A stretch of DNA of 64,000 nt from Paenibacillus sp. LHD-117 (GTDB lineage: Bacteria; Bacillota; Bacilli; Paenibacillales; Paenibacillaceae): positions 124,001 to 188,000 of the forward strand of contig NZ_JAVFVT010000003.1 of NCBI RefSeq assembly GCF_030929555.1, written 5' to 3'. Within the stretch, counting starts at the first letter, position 1, and every line of letters begins with the position of its first letter. The notes beneath the pieces were generated by a model, which worked only from the letters and a program-made list of their open reading frames with translations, did no database searches and was not told the DNA's origin. A program made the position numbers and the translations under genes. This document shows, piece after piece, positions 17,959-26,680 of the stretch.

Positions 17959-20589
17959 ATGTTAAACAGAGCAAGCATCGAACGGTCGTTATCTATTATC
18001 GTGGCGGTATTGATCATCTTATCTCAATGGTTTATGAGCGCACCGGCAGTTTCGGCAGTACAGCAAACGGTGGATGCAGACGAGAGCATCTATCAATATG
18101 AGGCGGAATCACCGGATAATACCTTAACGGGCAATGCGGCCGTTCGTGATTGCAAGCCCGAGACCGGATGTTCCGGCGGGAAAAAGATAGGCGATTTTGG
18201 GAAAAATGGATCATCGGTGCAATTTAACAACGTTAACGTACCGACTTCTGGCATCTATCTTTTAAAACTTGTTTATATTTCACAAAACACCGATCCAATC
18301 AGGTTGACTGTAAACGGTGGAGAACCGGAAATTTTTACTATGCCGACAACGGAGAATTGGGACACGATTGGCAGCTTCGATATGGAGGTATCGCTAACTG
18401 CTGGGAGCAACACAATCAAATTCGACGATAACGGAGGATGGGGGCCGGATATCGATAAGATCGAGATTTCTCTCTCAGACAATTCGAGTGAAATCCCCGA
18501 CAATGATGGGGAGATCGGCGATATCGGTGAGCGTGTCGATTCGAAAAAATTCGGTTCTATCTTAGTAACGGAGCACGAGAAGGGGGTAACGCTCTCTAAC
18601 GATACTTACACAGTCACCTATCATACGGAATCCGGCCTCGCGGCTTATGGTTGGAATGGGAAGACGGTCGCTACAGGTATATACAGTACCGTGGAACTCG
18701 ATCAGCCCTTATCCAGTAAAGATTACTCCGAGCATACGTTCTCGATGAGCAGCATCGCGAAGATTAAAGACGGCCATGGGAAAGGAATTAAAGTCGTCTT
18801 TGAAAATAAGCAGGACGGTCTTCCGACGATAAAGCAAGTCTATCAAATTTATGATCGCCAGCCGTATTTTGTGACAAGTCAAGAAGTACATAGTACGGCC
18901 GAGATTAGCACAAACAATATGGCTCCGATCGTCATCAACGCGAAGGGCGGAGTCGATATCGGCAGCTATACGGATAACAGGGTGCTGGTCGCTCCTTACG
19001 ATAACGATATGTGGTCCAGATATCAAGCTCGGACGATCAACACTTATTTGAACACGGGCAATTATGTCAGCTCGGAATTGTCGGCCATCTACGATAATGA
19101 GAGCAGGAACGGCCTGGTTATCGGTTCGATTACGCATGACACATGGAAAACCGGTATATCCTGGAGCGGTTCCAATGACCGCTTGAACAAGCTGAAGGTA
19201 TTTGGAGGTTTTACTTCGACCAAAGTGACTCATGATACTATTCCGCATGGAAAAATATCGGGTACGAAGGTCACGTCGCCGCAAATCTTTGTCGGATATT
19301 ATGACGATTACCGTGACGGCTTGGAAGGCTTCGGACATGCCAATGCGGCAATTGCGCCGCCGCTTCCGTTCGGCAAGAATATCCCGAAAGGCGTACCGGT
19401 CGGCTGGAACAGTTGGGGCGCCTATGGCGGCACCCTGAGTCACGATAAGGTGGTTGATGTGTCCAATTTCTTCAAGGAGAATTTGCAAGACGAATCCTTT
19501 AATAATAAAGGAAATATTTATATCAATCTGGATTCCTATTGGGATTGGCTGACACCGCAAGAGTTGGAAGATGTGGTTTCGGTTATACGCAGCAATGGGC
19601 AAAAGCCAGGCATTTATGATGGACCGTTCGTCTATTGGGGCGACAATATGGATCAAGAGGTTCCTGGCACCGATGGTAAATATACGTATGGCGACATTGT
19701 GCTAAGGGATTATGACGGTAAAATTTTGCCAAAGGTGGACGGCGCATATGCGATTGATCCTACCCATCCCGGCTCTAAACTACACGTCGAACAGCATTAC
19801 AAACGTTTTCTGGATCTTGGGTTTGAATACATCAAGATCGACTTTTTGAGCCACGCTTCATTTGAAGGAAAGCATTACGATCCGAATGTGAAGACGGGTA
19901 TCCAAGCTTATAACCAGGGTATGGCGCATATTAATGAAGTGTTGGACGGTAAAATGTTTATCAGCGAATCCATTGCTCCTCTCTTTCCAAGCCAGTATGC
20001 GCATGCGCGTCGGATTTCGTGCGACATCTACGGCAATCTTAGTTCAACCGAATATCAGCTGAACAATTTGACGTACGGCTGGTGGCAGAACGGCACGATT
20101 TATCCATATACGGATCCCGATTACATGTCGCTGGCGAAAGGCGGTTCGATGGCCGCGGCGCAAACTCGGGTGAACTCCGCGGTCATATCGGGGACGGTAT
20201 TCCTGAACTCCGATGATGTGAATGACCCGACTGCCCAGGAGTATATGAAAGCGTTGTTGACCAATCCGAAAGTGAATGAAGTGGCGATTAAAGGAAAAGC
20301 CTTTCGGCCTGTTGAAGGCGATACGGGCACGAATGCGGCCGACCTATTCATTCTGAAGGACAAACGCGACTATTATTTAGCTGTGTTCAATTACACCGAT
20401 TCCGCAGTAACGAAGACAGTTGATTTGGCCCTCGCGGGCATTTCAGGTGCCTCGAATTATACAGTCACCGATCTGTGGACGGATGCTTCGAAGCAGATAA
20501 GCGGACAGTTAACAGTAAGCCTGGACGGAGCGCAATCCGTGTTATATAAAATTACCCCTAAGCCGGGCGGCGGCAGAGGGAAGCAATAA
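17959..20589 (+). CDS. secreted CBM35 + clan GH-D glycosidase (alpha-galactosidase-like)
   Basis: Extracellular glycosidase, 876 residues. Signal peptide (about 1-36) precedes a CBM35-like module (about 48-172: YEAESP..., CSGGKKIG, GPDIDKIEI). An acidic linker, a beta-supersandwich (about 190-475) and a TIM barrel (from about 480, VPVGWNSWGAYGG) follow. Nucleophile Asp628 in YIKIDF and acid/base candidate Asp689 in ARRISCD are both present. GAGGAGG lies close before the ATG. It is paralogous to the proteins at 9683 and 35059. Promoter, operator and cre-like site upstream place it in the LacI regulon. The N-terminal module probably anchors it to galactose- or arabinose-rich polymer; specificity is inferred. 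Confidence 0.87.
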   Translation: MLNRASIERSLSIIVAVLIILSQWFMSAPAVSAVQQTVDADESIYQYEAESPDNTLTGNAAVRDCKPETGCSGGKKIGDFGKNGSSVQFNNVNVPTSGIYLLKLVYISQNTDPIRLTVNGGEPEIFTMPTTENWDTIGSFDMEVSLTAGSNTIKFDDNGGWGPDIDKIEISLSDNSSEIPDNDGEIGDIGERVDSKKFGSILVTEHEKGVTLSNDTYTVTYHTESGLAAYGWNGKTVATGIYSTVELDQPLSSKDYSEHTFSMSSIAKIKDGHGKGIKVVFENKQDGLPTIKQVYQIYDRQPYFVTSQEVHSTAEISTNNMAPIVINAKGGVDIGSYTDNRVLVAPYDNDMWSRYQARTINTYLNTGNYVSSELSAIYDNESRNGLVIGSITHDTWKTGISWSGSNDRLNKLKVFGGFTSTKVTHDTIPHGKISGTKVTSPQIFVGYYDDYRDGLEGFGHANAAIAPPLPFGKNIPKGVPVGWNSWGAYGGTLSHDKVVDVSNFFKENLQDESFNNKGNIYINLDSYWDWLTPQELEDVVSVIRSNGQKPGIYDGPFVYWGDNMDQEVPGTDGKYTYGDIVLRDYDGKILPKVDGAYAIDPTHPGSKLHVEQHYKRFLDLGFEYIKIDFLSHASFEGKHYDPNVKTGIQAYNQGMAHINEVLDGKMFISESIAPLFPSQYAHARRISCDIYGNLSSTEYQLNNLTYGWWQNGTIYPYTDPDYMSLAKGGSMAAAQTRVNSAVISGTVFLNSDDVNDPTAQEYMKALLTNPKVNEVAIKGKAFRPVEGDTGTNAADLFILKDKRDYYLAVFNYTDSAVTKTVDLALAGISGASNYTVTDLWTDASKQISGQLTVSLDGAQSVLYKITPKPGGGRGKQ

Positions 20590-20596
20590 AAGATCT

Positions 20597-20634
20597 AAGC
20601 CTCCGGCACGAATTGGTGCTGGGGGCTTCGTTTC
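20597..20634 (+). terminator. intrinsic terminator
   Basis: AAGCCTCC...GGGGGCTT stem with an inner GGCAC/GGTGC arm, 8 bp after the glycosidase stop, followed by CGTTTCT. Confidence 0.75.
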
Positions 20635-20662
20635 TAAATCTCGTATTTTCAGGACGAGCGGG

Positions 20663-20725
20663 ATGTCTGCTTAATTGTAAATCAATCAACTTATTGATAA
20701 GATAGTTCTTAAGTGAAAATTTAAG
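20663..20725 (+). promoter_or_regulatory. promoter and operator of the LacI gene
   Basis: TTGTAA and TAAGAT separated by 17 bp form a sigma-A promoter, followed at 20708-20725 by CTTAAGTGAAAATTTAAG, a palindromic version of the operator motif. This indicates autoregulation. Confidence 0.6.
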
Positions 20726-20749
20726 CAAATTAATGAATGGGGAATTCAT

Positions 20750-21754
20750 GTGGCTACCATACGCGATATAGCAATGAAAGCACAAGTATCCAGCGTTACC
20801 GTTTCTCGAGTGTTAAATCGAGACCAAACCTTCTCCGTTTCCGATGATACGCGTCAGCGTATTCTGTCGATTGCCGAGGAGCTGAACTACAAAACGCCTC
20901 GAGAACGTAAAGGGAAACATATGATCACTTCAAGCAGCGACGCCAGAATCGGTACGGTTATCTTTCTTACTGAACAGCAGGAGGAAGGGGATGTTTACTT
21001 TAGCTCGATAAGGGAAGGAATTGAAAAAGAATGTATCGCCGCCGGGATCACGACGACGAAAGTTATGCGGTTATCTCAATATGGCAATCCCGATTTAGTC
21101 ATAAACGATGTCGACGGGGTCATTATAATAGGCGGTTCCCTTGATAATATTGCTACTATCGTTAATCAGGTCGACAACGTTGTATTCGTGGATTACGCTC
21201 CGGATGTTGAGAAATTTGACTCCATTATCATTGACTTCGAAAGAGCAACGAAGCTTGTTTTGGATCATTTGATCAAGGCGGGGCACAAACAAATCGGCTT
21301 TATGGGCGGCGTCCAGTCCGATGGGAAAGATGAACGCCATCTTAATTACGAGAACATCATGAAGGAATGCGGAATCTACGATCCCAAGCATGTTTATATC
21401 GGAGAATGGACTACGACCGAAGGGTACAACACGATGCAGCGAATTATCGAAAAGAATTATCTTCCGACAGCCTTTTTCTTCGCCAGCGACTCCTTGGCCA
21501 TTGGCGCGCTGCGGGCATTGCAAGAGGCGGGGATTAGCGTGCCACAGCAGATGGCGGTCGCGGGCTTTAATGATATTCCGATGGCCGCTTTTGTAACCCC
21601 TTCTCTTACTACGGTAAAAGTCCAGACGGAAATGATGGGCAGAATGGCCGTCAAGCTATTGCTCGATCGAATTGGCGGCAGGGAAATTCCTGTACAAGTG
21701 ACGGTGCCATCAAAACTGATCGTTCGCGACAGCAGCGGAGTTCAGTTAACATAG
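20750..21754 (+). CDS. LacI/GalR family transcriptional regulator
   Basis: DNA-binding sugar-responsive regulator, 334 residues. The N-terminal HTH (ATIRDIAMKAQVSSVTVSRVLN) and hinge region precede a periplasmic-binding-protein-like effector domain (about 65-334: FFASDSLAIGALRALQEAG, AGFNDIPMAAFVTPSLTTV). The start is GTG with GGGG upstream. It lies between two target transcription units carrying the same TTAAGTGAAAATTAA-type motif, and one copy precedes itself. The effector is probably a galactoside or derived sugar; repressor versus activator is not decided by sequence alone. Confidence 0.93.
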   Translation: MATIRDIAMKAQVSSVTVSRVLNRDQTFSVSDDTRQRILSIAEELNYKTPRERKGKHMITSSSDARIGTVIFLTEQQEEGDVYFSSIREGIEKECIAAGITTTKVMRLSQYGNPDLVINDVDGVIIIGGSLDNIATIVNQVDNVVFVDYAPDVEKFDSIIIDFERATKLVLDHLIKAGHKQIGFMGGVQSDGKDERHLNYENIMKECGIYDPKHVYIGEWTTTEGYNTMQRIIEKNYLPTAFFFASDSLAIGALRALQEAGISVPQQMAVAGFNDIPMAAFVTPSLTTVKVQTEMMGRMAVKLLLDRIGGREIPVQVTVPSKLIVRDSSGVQLT

Positions 21755-21772
21755 TTGTTTTTTACTAAAAAT

Positions 21773-21807
21773 AAGGGCTTCTCTTCATAGAGAAGCCCTT
21801 TTTTTGT
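21773..21807 (+). terminator. intrinsic terminator after LacI gene
   Basis: 11-bp perfect stem (21773-21783 with 21790-21800), six-base loop and seven T residues. Confidence 0.93.
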
Positions 21808-21811
21808 TATG

Positions 21812-21879
21812 TCAACGACTGCGAATTTTGCCCGGGGTGATGCCGTAATGTTGATTGAATAAGTGATAGAAATGGCTTA
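21812..21879 (-). pseudogene. C-terminal remnant of an AraC-family regulator
   Basis: On the minus strand a short frame reads LSHFYHLFNQHYGITPGKIRSR then stop, which is the last part of the second AraC helix-turn-helix (SHFYHLFNQHYGITPGKIR). Nothing upstream of it on that strand is coherent. It marks a lost regulator at this spot. Confidence 0.6.
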
Positions 21880-21980
21880 ACTATAATGTTACTATAGCAC
21901 AAAAAAAGTAGGAACAATACAAGACTTGTACCGGACCGGAATGCTACGATCAAGCTAATAAGCCGTCATACGAAAAGTAG

Positions 21981-22009
21981 TTGATAATATTCAGGCAGTC
22001 TGATATGAT
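21981..22009 (+). promoter_or_regulatory. promoter of the large SBP/transport operon
   Basis: TTGATA (21981-21986), 17-bp spacer, TATGAT (22004-22009), similar in layout to the promoter at 17784. Confidence 0.75.
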
Positions 22010-22029
22010 GAAAAACAAGTAATAATACA

Positions 22030-22046
22030 GTTAATATTCACTTAAT
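22030..22046. promoter_or_regulatory. operator-like site 1
   Basis: GTTAATATTCACTTAAT, same family as 17833-17849, starting 20 bp after the -10 exactly as there. The flanking CAAGTAATANTACA is also conserved. Confidence 0.6.
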
Positions 22047-22090
22047 TGTTTTAGTTAATTTTTTGTCATCTCAGAACAATTCTGAAATAT

Positions 22091-22104
22091 TTAAGTGAAA
22101 ATTA
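22091..22104. promoter_or_regulatory. operator-like site 2
   Basis: TTAAGTGAAAATTA, the same core in the opposite orientation, about 60 bp from site 1. Two sites would allow looping or stronger repression. Confidence 0.5.
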
Positions 22105-22145
22105 TATTCGAAAAAGGAAGCGCGATCATAATATACCAGTCTTTT

Positions 22146-22186
22146 TGAAAGCGCTTCTACATAACGGGGAGGTGAGTTTCATGTAG
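22146..22186 (+). promoter_or_regulatory. cre-like site, strong SD and start-stop ATG-TAG
   Basis: TGAAAGCGCTTCTA (22146-22159) is followed by GGGGAGGTG (22166-22174) and ATG-TAG at 22181-22186. It duplicates the leader at 17862-17906. A further near-cre palindrome, ATGTAAGCGCATTACAT, lies at 22208-22224. Confidence 0.6.
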
Positions 22187-22258
22187 TCGGATGAAGTGTT
22201 TTAGAAAATGTAAGCGCATTACATATTTTCTATTATGGATAACAAGGGGTGTATGACC

Positions 22259-23659
22259 ATGAAGAAGATGAAACAATGGACAGTCATTACTTTGGTATTT
22301 TTATTAATGTTTGCTTTGTCAGCGTGCGCTGGCGGCAATGAGAAGCCTGCGGCAAGCAACAGCGGTGCCGAAGGCAATGACGGCAAGCAGCCAGTTGAAG
22401 AAACAAATAAACCGACTGAAGAAACTCCAGAAGAAGAGACAAAAATCAATTTGGCAGGCAGGGAAATTTTATTCTCTGCTTGGTGGGACGGCACCCCTAA
22501 TGCGGAAACGCCTGAGGGCGAAGCTGCATTGCAGCGCCAGAAGGAAGTTGAAGAAAAGTACAATGTCAAAATTAAGTATGTCAATCAGGACTATCATCAA
22601 ACAGCGGAGAAGCTGTCTTCAACGGTTATGGCCGGCAAACCTTTTGCCGACGTTGTGTTAGTGCCTGACTATCTTATTGCGGGATTGTTAGCAGGCGGAT
22701 ACTTTACGGCACTGGATGATTTCATGGACGTCAGGGCGGAAAGCAAGCTGCCGGATGCCGTTATAGAAGCGGGAAGCTACCATACTTCGAAAACATACGG
22801 TTTTAATAGATCGCTGGCGCTCTTTGACAATACAGGGTTGTACTATAATAAACGAATTTTCGAAGAAGCGGGATTGCCATCGCCTACCGAAGTTCAGAAG
22901 CAAGGAACATGGACTTGGGACACCTTTATTGATTATGCCAAAAAATTAACGCTTGATACGAATGGCGACGGGAAACAGGATCAGTGGGGCATTGCGGCCG
23001 CTCCGAATGTGCTAGGTCTATCCTTGATTTATTCTAACGATACAATGGCTTATGACGAAAAAGAGAGCAAGTTTTTGTTGGATTCGCCTAATGCGATCGA
23101 AGGCCTCGATATGATGAACAAGCTCTATAACGAATTTAAAGTGGTCAAACGGAATGAAGGAAATGATTGGGAAGATCCCGCTAAATATTTCAAAGAAGGC
23201 AAAACAGCGATGTATCCGGGCGGCATTTGGGAAGCGGGCTCGCGGTTCCAAAATCAAATGAAAGACGAATATGTATTCGTTCATTTCCCTAAAGGGCCGA
23301 AAGCGGATAACTTTAAGGTCGGTATGTCGCAGTTCCATATGAGTTTCATTCCTAAGGGCGTAGAAAACCCGAAAGTGGTATACAAAATATGGGAGGAATT
23401 GCAGGATTGGAATGTCGAGGAGAGCGACCGCGTGTGGGCAGAAACTTATTTCCTTGACGAAGATTCTGTTAATAGCGCTCTAGAGACGCTGACCATGATG
23501 GAGTTCGGCCGTTACAACGCCTATAATTTCGAAGAAAATTTCAATCCGCTGGCAAATGATATCGCTGCGGGTAAAATAACAGCCGCAACAGGCGTAGCGC
23601 AAATTATGCCGGTCTTGCAGGCGAAAGTGGAGAAGTTTCAGCAAGAGGCCAAGGAGTAG
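22259..23659 (+). CDS. extracellular sugar-binding lipoprotein
   Basis: Solute-binding protein (SBP_bac family), 466 residues. The start at 22259 (MKKMKQWTVITL) has AAGGGG 9 nt upstream; ATGs at 22235 and 22253 are also in frame. The signal peptide ends in a lipobox (LSAC), then a Ser/Glu/Thr-rich linker, then the bilobal domain. First gene of the long operon running to the GH36 gene; likely high-affinity receptor for one of the two permease pairs. Ligand unknown. Confidence 0.9.
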   Translation: MKKMKQWTVITLVFLLMFALSACAGGNEKPAASNSGAEGNDGKQPVEETNKPTEETPEEETKINLAGREILFSAWWDGTPNAETPEGEAALQRQKEVEEKYNVKIKYVNQDYHQTAEKLSSTVMAGKPFADVVLVPDYLIAGLLAGGYFTALDDFMDVRAESKLPDAVIEAGSYHTSKTYGFNRSLALFDNTGLYYNKRIFEEAGLPSPTEVQKQGTWTWDTFIDYAKKLTLDTNGDGKQDQWGIAAAPNVLGLSLIYSNDTMAYDEKESKFLLDSPNAIEGLDMMNKLYNEFKVVKRNEGNDWEDPAKYFKEGKTAMYPGGIWEAGSRFQNQMKDEYVFVHFPKGPKADNFKVGMSQFHMSFIPKGVENPKVVYKIWEELQDWNVEESDRVWAETYFLDEDSVNSALETLTMMEFGRYNAYNFEENFNPLANDIAAGKITAATGVAQIMPVLQAKVEKFQQEAKE

Positions 23660-23679
23660 CGCGGGGCCAATTTCAATGA

Positions 23680-23722
23680 AGAGATCGGAGGTCCCTATTC
23701 TTCCAGATAAGGATAGGGATCT
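23680..23722 (+). other. intercistronic hairpin
   Basis: GAGATC...GATCTC arms enclose TCCCTAT/ATAGGGA between the two binding-protein genes. It lacks a long T-tract, so it may attenuate or protect the first message rather than end transcription. Confidence 0.35.
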
Positions 23723-23768
23723 CTTGATTCGTCGAACAAACTAAGTAGCAGGGCAGGGGATGTTATAC

Positions 23769-26663
23769 ATGTTGTCTAAGGGATCCCGTAACTTGGTCGC
23801 GTTGGTGCTGCTATGCGCGTTTGTCTTTACTTCCGTGAGTTGGACAAATATCGTCCAAGGGGAGAAGGGTGCCGAAAATTCGGATCGCGACAAATTGCGG
23901 GTAGACAGCGCTCAGGAAGATAGCTATGACCGTTATTTGCAGCAATATCAGAATGCGAATAAACCGGAAGAGAAAATAGTGGTGAAGGGAAGCGCCTTTA
24001 CCCATGCAGCGCGCATGCAGCCGAAGATTGTTTCGGATGTTGGAGATGAACAGGGCAGTTTTGTTTATACAGAGGATACAGGAACCATTGAATGGGAAGT
24101 AGAGATTCCGAAGGACGGCTTATACAATATGTCGCTCCGATTTTTTACGCCAGAGGGTAAAGCGTCTGCTATTGAAAGGCAGTTGCTAATCGATGGAGAA
24201 ACGCCCTTTGCGGGTGCCGGCAGTCTGCTGTTTCCGCGTACATGGGTGAATGAGAACGAGAAGATCGAGCAGGATAATCGCGGCAATGATATTAGGCCTC
24301 GCCAGGTCGAAGCGGCCAGATGGCAGGAGGCTCCATTTAAAGATTCGGACGGGTACTATGAAGAACCTTATTCTTTTTACTTTACCGCGGGCCATCACAG
24401 GATTTCTCTCGTATCGCTAAGAGAGCCGGCTATTATCGATACGATCGAAATCTCTCAAATAAATCAGCCGCCAACTTATGAAGAACTGCTTCGGGAATAT
24501 CGGGAGAAGGGGTACAAGGAAGTCGGAGGAGAAATGATTAAGGTGCAAGGGGAGGCGGCTGTCTATAAATCATCCCCGACCTTATATCCCATTACCGACC
24601 GCTCCAGTCCGACAACGGAGCCTCAATCCATTACCGAAGTGAAAATCAACTCGATAGGCGGACTCAATTGGAGAATGCCGGGAGAGTCGATAACATGGCA
24701 CTTCGAGGTGCCGCAGGACGGGCTATACAAAATCGGTCTCAAAAGCAGACAAGAATATTTGCGCGGAGTGTATTCCACAAGAACGCTATCGATTGATGGT
24801 CAGATACCATTTCAGGAAATGAAGAATGTTCCGTTCTACTATTCAAGCGATTGGAAGATGGATGCGCTTGGCGACGGGAATGAGCCTTATCTTTATTACT
24901 TATCCAAAGGCAAGCATGAGCTCAAGCTGGAGGTTAGCCTGGGTCCGCTTGCGACATCGATTCGTCAGGTACAGTCGAGTATTCTGGATATCAATGCGAT
25001 GTACCGCAAAATATTGATGATAACAAGCGCGGTTCCCGATCCGTTCCGGGATTATAACCTAGAGGGTCGGCTTCCGGATATGGTGGGCGTGTTCAAGGAA
25101 CAAAGCGAAATATTATATGGCGTTTCAGACCGGCTGGTAGAGCTCACTGGAGAGAACAGCGATCAGATCGCGATTTTGGACAAGGTTGCCTATCAGTTGA
25201 AGGATTTGGCGGATCGGCCGGAAACGGTACAGAAGCGGATGGATTCGTTGAAAATTAACGTAGGAAGCTTGGGCGCATGGATTCAGAAGGTTAGAGAGCA
25301 GCCGCTGGAAATTGATTATCTGGTCGTTGCATCGCCTGAGAAGAAAATGCCGAAAGCGAACGCGTCCTTCTTCACGAAGGCAAAATTTGAGATGAAGTCC
25401 TTATATCATTCGTTCTTCGAGGATTATAACAGTATCGGCAATATGAACGAAGAGCAAAGGACGGTTACGGTATGGATTGGCACGGGACGCGACCAGGCGC
25501 AAGTGATGAAGGCGCTGGCAGACGAGTCGTTTACGAAGGAAACGGGCATCAATGTTGATCTCAAATTGGTAAGCGGCAACGTGCTCTTGCAGGCGACGCT
25601 GGCGGGACAAGGTCCGGATGTTGCGATGCAAATCGCCAACGACATTCCAGTCAATTATGGTATGCGCAATGCGATCGTTGATTTGTCCCAATTTAGCGAT
25701 ATCGAAGACGTGACGAAGCGGTTTCGCGACAGCGCAATTGTTCCTTACCGATTTAATGATGCCGTATACGCGCTGCCGGAGCAGCAAGTGTTCGAAATGC
25801 TGTTTTACCGCAAAGACATTCTGAAGCAGCTCGATATCGAAGTGCCCGAGACATGGGAAGACGTATACAAGATCATCCCGGTCTTGCAAAAAAACCATAT
25901 GCAATTTACGCTGCCGATCGCGCAAACGACGGGCGTCTCCGGCATGGAGCCAAGCAAGGCATTCGCAATGCTGTTGTACCAAATGGGCGGAGAGTTCTAT
26001 AAGGACGGGGGCGCGGCCAGTCATTTAGATTCGGAAATCGCGATGCAGGCCTTTGATAAGTGGACAGACTTCTATACGAACTATAAGTTCCCGTTGCAAT
26101 TCGATTTCCCGAGCCGATTCCGTACAGGAGAGATTCCGATGGGGATTGCGGATTATACCTTGTACAACACGCTCAGCGTCTCCGCCCCGGAGATTAGAGG
26201 GCTGTGGGACTTTGCGCCGATTCCCGGAACGAAGCAGGAAGATGGCACGATCTCGCGCGAGGTTGCGAGCGGAGGCACGGCCGTAGTTATGCTTAAGCAA
26301 GCCAAGGATAAGGATGCGGCATGGGAATTTATGAAGTGGTGGACGAGCAAGGAGACTCAGGTGCGCTTCGGACGCGAGATGGAAGGTTTGATGGGCGCTG
26401 CCGCCCGGTATCCTACCGCGAATATCGAAGCGTTGAAGGAGCTTCCATGGCCGGTGAAGGACTATCTGAATTTGGAGAAGCAGTGGGAATGGGTGAGAGG
26501 CGTTCCGGAAGTGGCTGGCGGATACTACACCGGCCGGAACCTGGATAACGCATTCCGCGAAGTCGTCAACAACGGGACCAATACCCGCGATGCGCTTTAT
26601 GATTATGTACAGGAGATTAATCGTGAAATCACGACCAAAAGAAATGAAATGAATCAGAACTAG
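23769..26663 (+). CDS. giant solute-binding protein with two N-terminal beta-sandwich domains
   Basis: A 964-residue exported protein, about twice normal SBP length. The start at 23769 is set by AGGGGA 8 nt upstream. A hydrophobic N-terminus (about 8-27) has no lipobox, so it may be anchored by an uncleaved helix. Two similar carbohydrate-binding-like modules follow (about 55-230 and 250-410; both contain a PxDGLYxxxLxxR strand pair), then a helical linker to about 560. The C-terminal 390 residues form a typical SBP (GQGPDVAMQIAND, VPETWEDVYKII, AWEFMKWWTSKE). Followed immediately by permease pair 1, its likely partner. Activity is inferred. Confidence 0.85.
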   Translation: MLSKGSRNLVALVLLCAFVFTSVSWTNIVQGEKGAENSDRDKLRVDSAQEDSYDRYLQQYQNANKPEEKIVVKGSAFTHAARMQPKIVSDVGDEQGSFVYTEDTGTIEWEVEIPKDGLYNMSLRFFTPEGKASAIERQLLIDGETPFAGAGSLLFPRTWVNENEKIEQDNRGNDIRPRQVEAARWQEAPFKDSDGYYEEPYSFYFTAGHHRISLVSLREPAIIDTIEISQINQPPTYEELLREYREKGYKEVGGEMIKVQGEAAVYKSSPTLYPITDRSSPTTEPQSITEVKINSIGGLNWRMPGESITWHFEVPQDGLYKIGLKSRQEYLRGVYSTRTLSIDGQIPFQEMKNVPFYYSSDWKMDALGDGNEPYLYYLSKGKHELKLEVSLGPLATSIRQVQSSILDINAMYRKILMITSAVPDPFRDYNLEGRLPDMVGVFKEQSEILYGVSDRLVELTGENSDQIAILDKVAYQLKDLADRPETVQKRMDSLKINVGSLGAWIQKVREQPLEIDYLVVASPEKKMPKANASFFTKAKFEMKSLYHSFFEDYNSIGNMNEEQRTVTVWIGTGRDQAQVMKALADESFTKETGINVDLKLVSGNVLLQATLAGQGPDVAMQIANDIPVNYGMRNAIVDLSQFSDIEDVTKRFRDSAIVPYRFNDAVYALPEQQVFEMLFYRKDILKQLDIEVPETWEDVYKIIPVLQKNHMQFTLPIAQTTGVSGMEPSKAFAMLLYQMGGEFYKDGGAASHLDSEIAMQAFDKWTDFYTNYKFPLQFDFPSRFRTGEIPMGIADYTLYNTLSVSAPEIRGLWDFAPIPGTKQEDGTISREVASGGTAVVMLKQAKDKDAAWEFMKWWTSKETQVRFGREMEGLMGAAARYPTANIEALKELPWPVKDYLNLEKQWEWVRGVPEVAGGYYTGRNLDNAFREVVNNGTNTRDALYDYVQEINREITTKRNEMNQN

Positions 26664-26680
26664 AATCAGGGGTGACCACC

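Noticed and set aside
18709..19656. 315-residue minus-strand frame
   Set aside because: Antisense to the CBM35/GH-D gene, no supporting signals.
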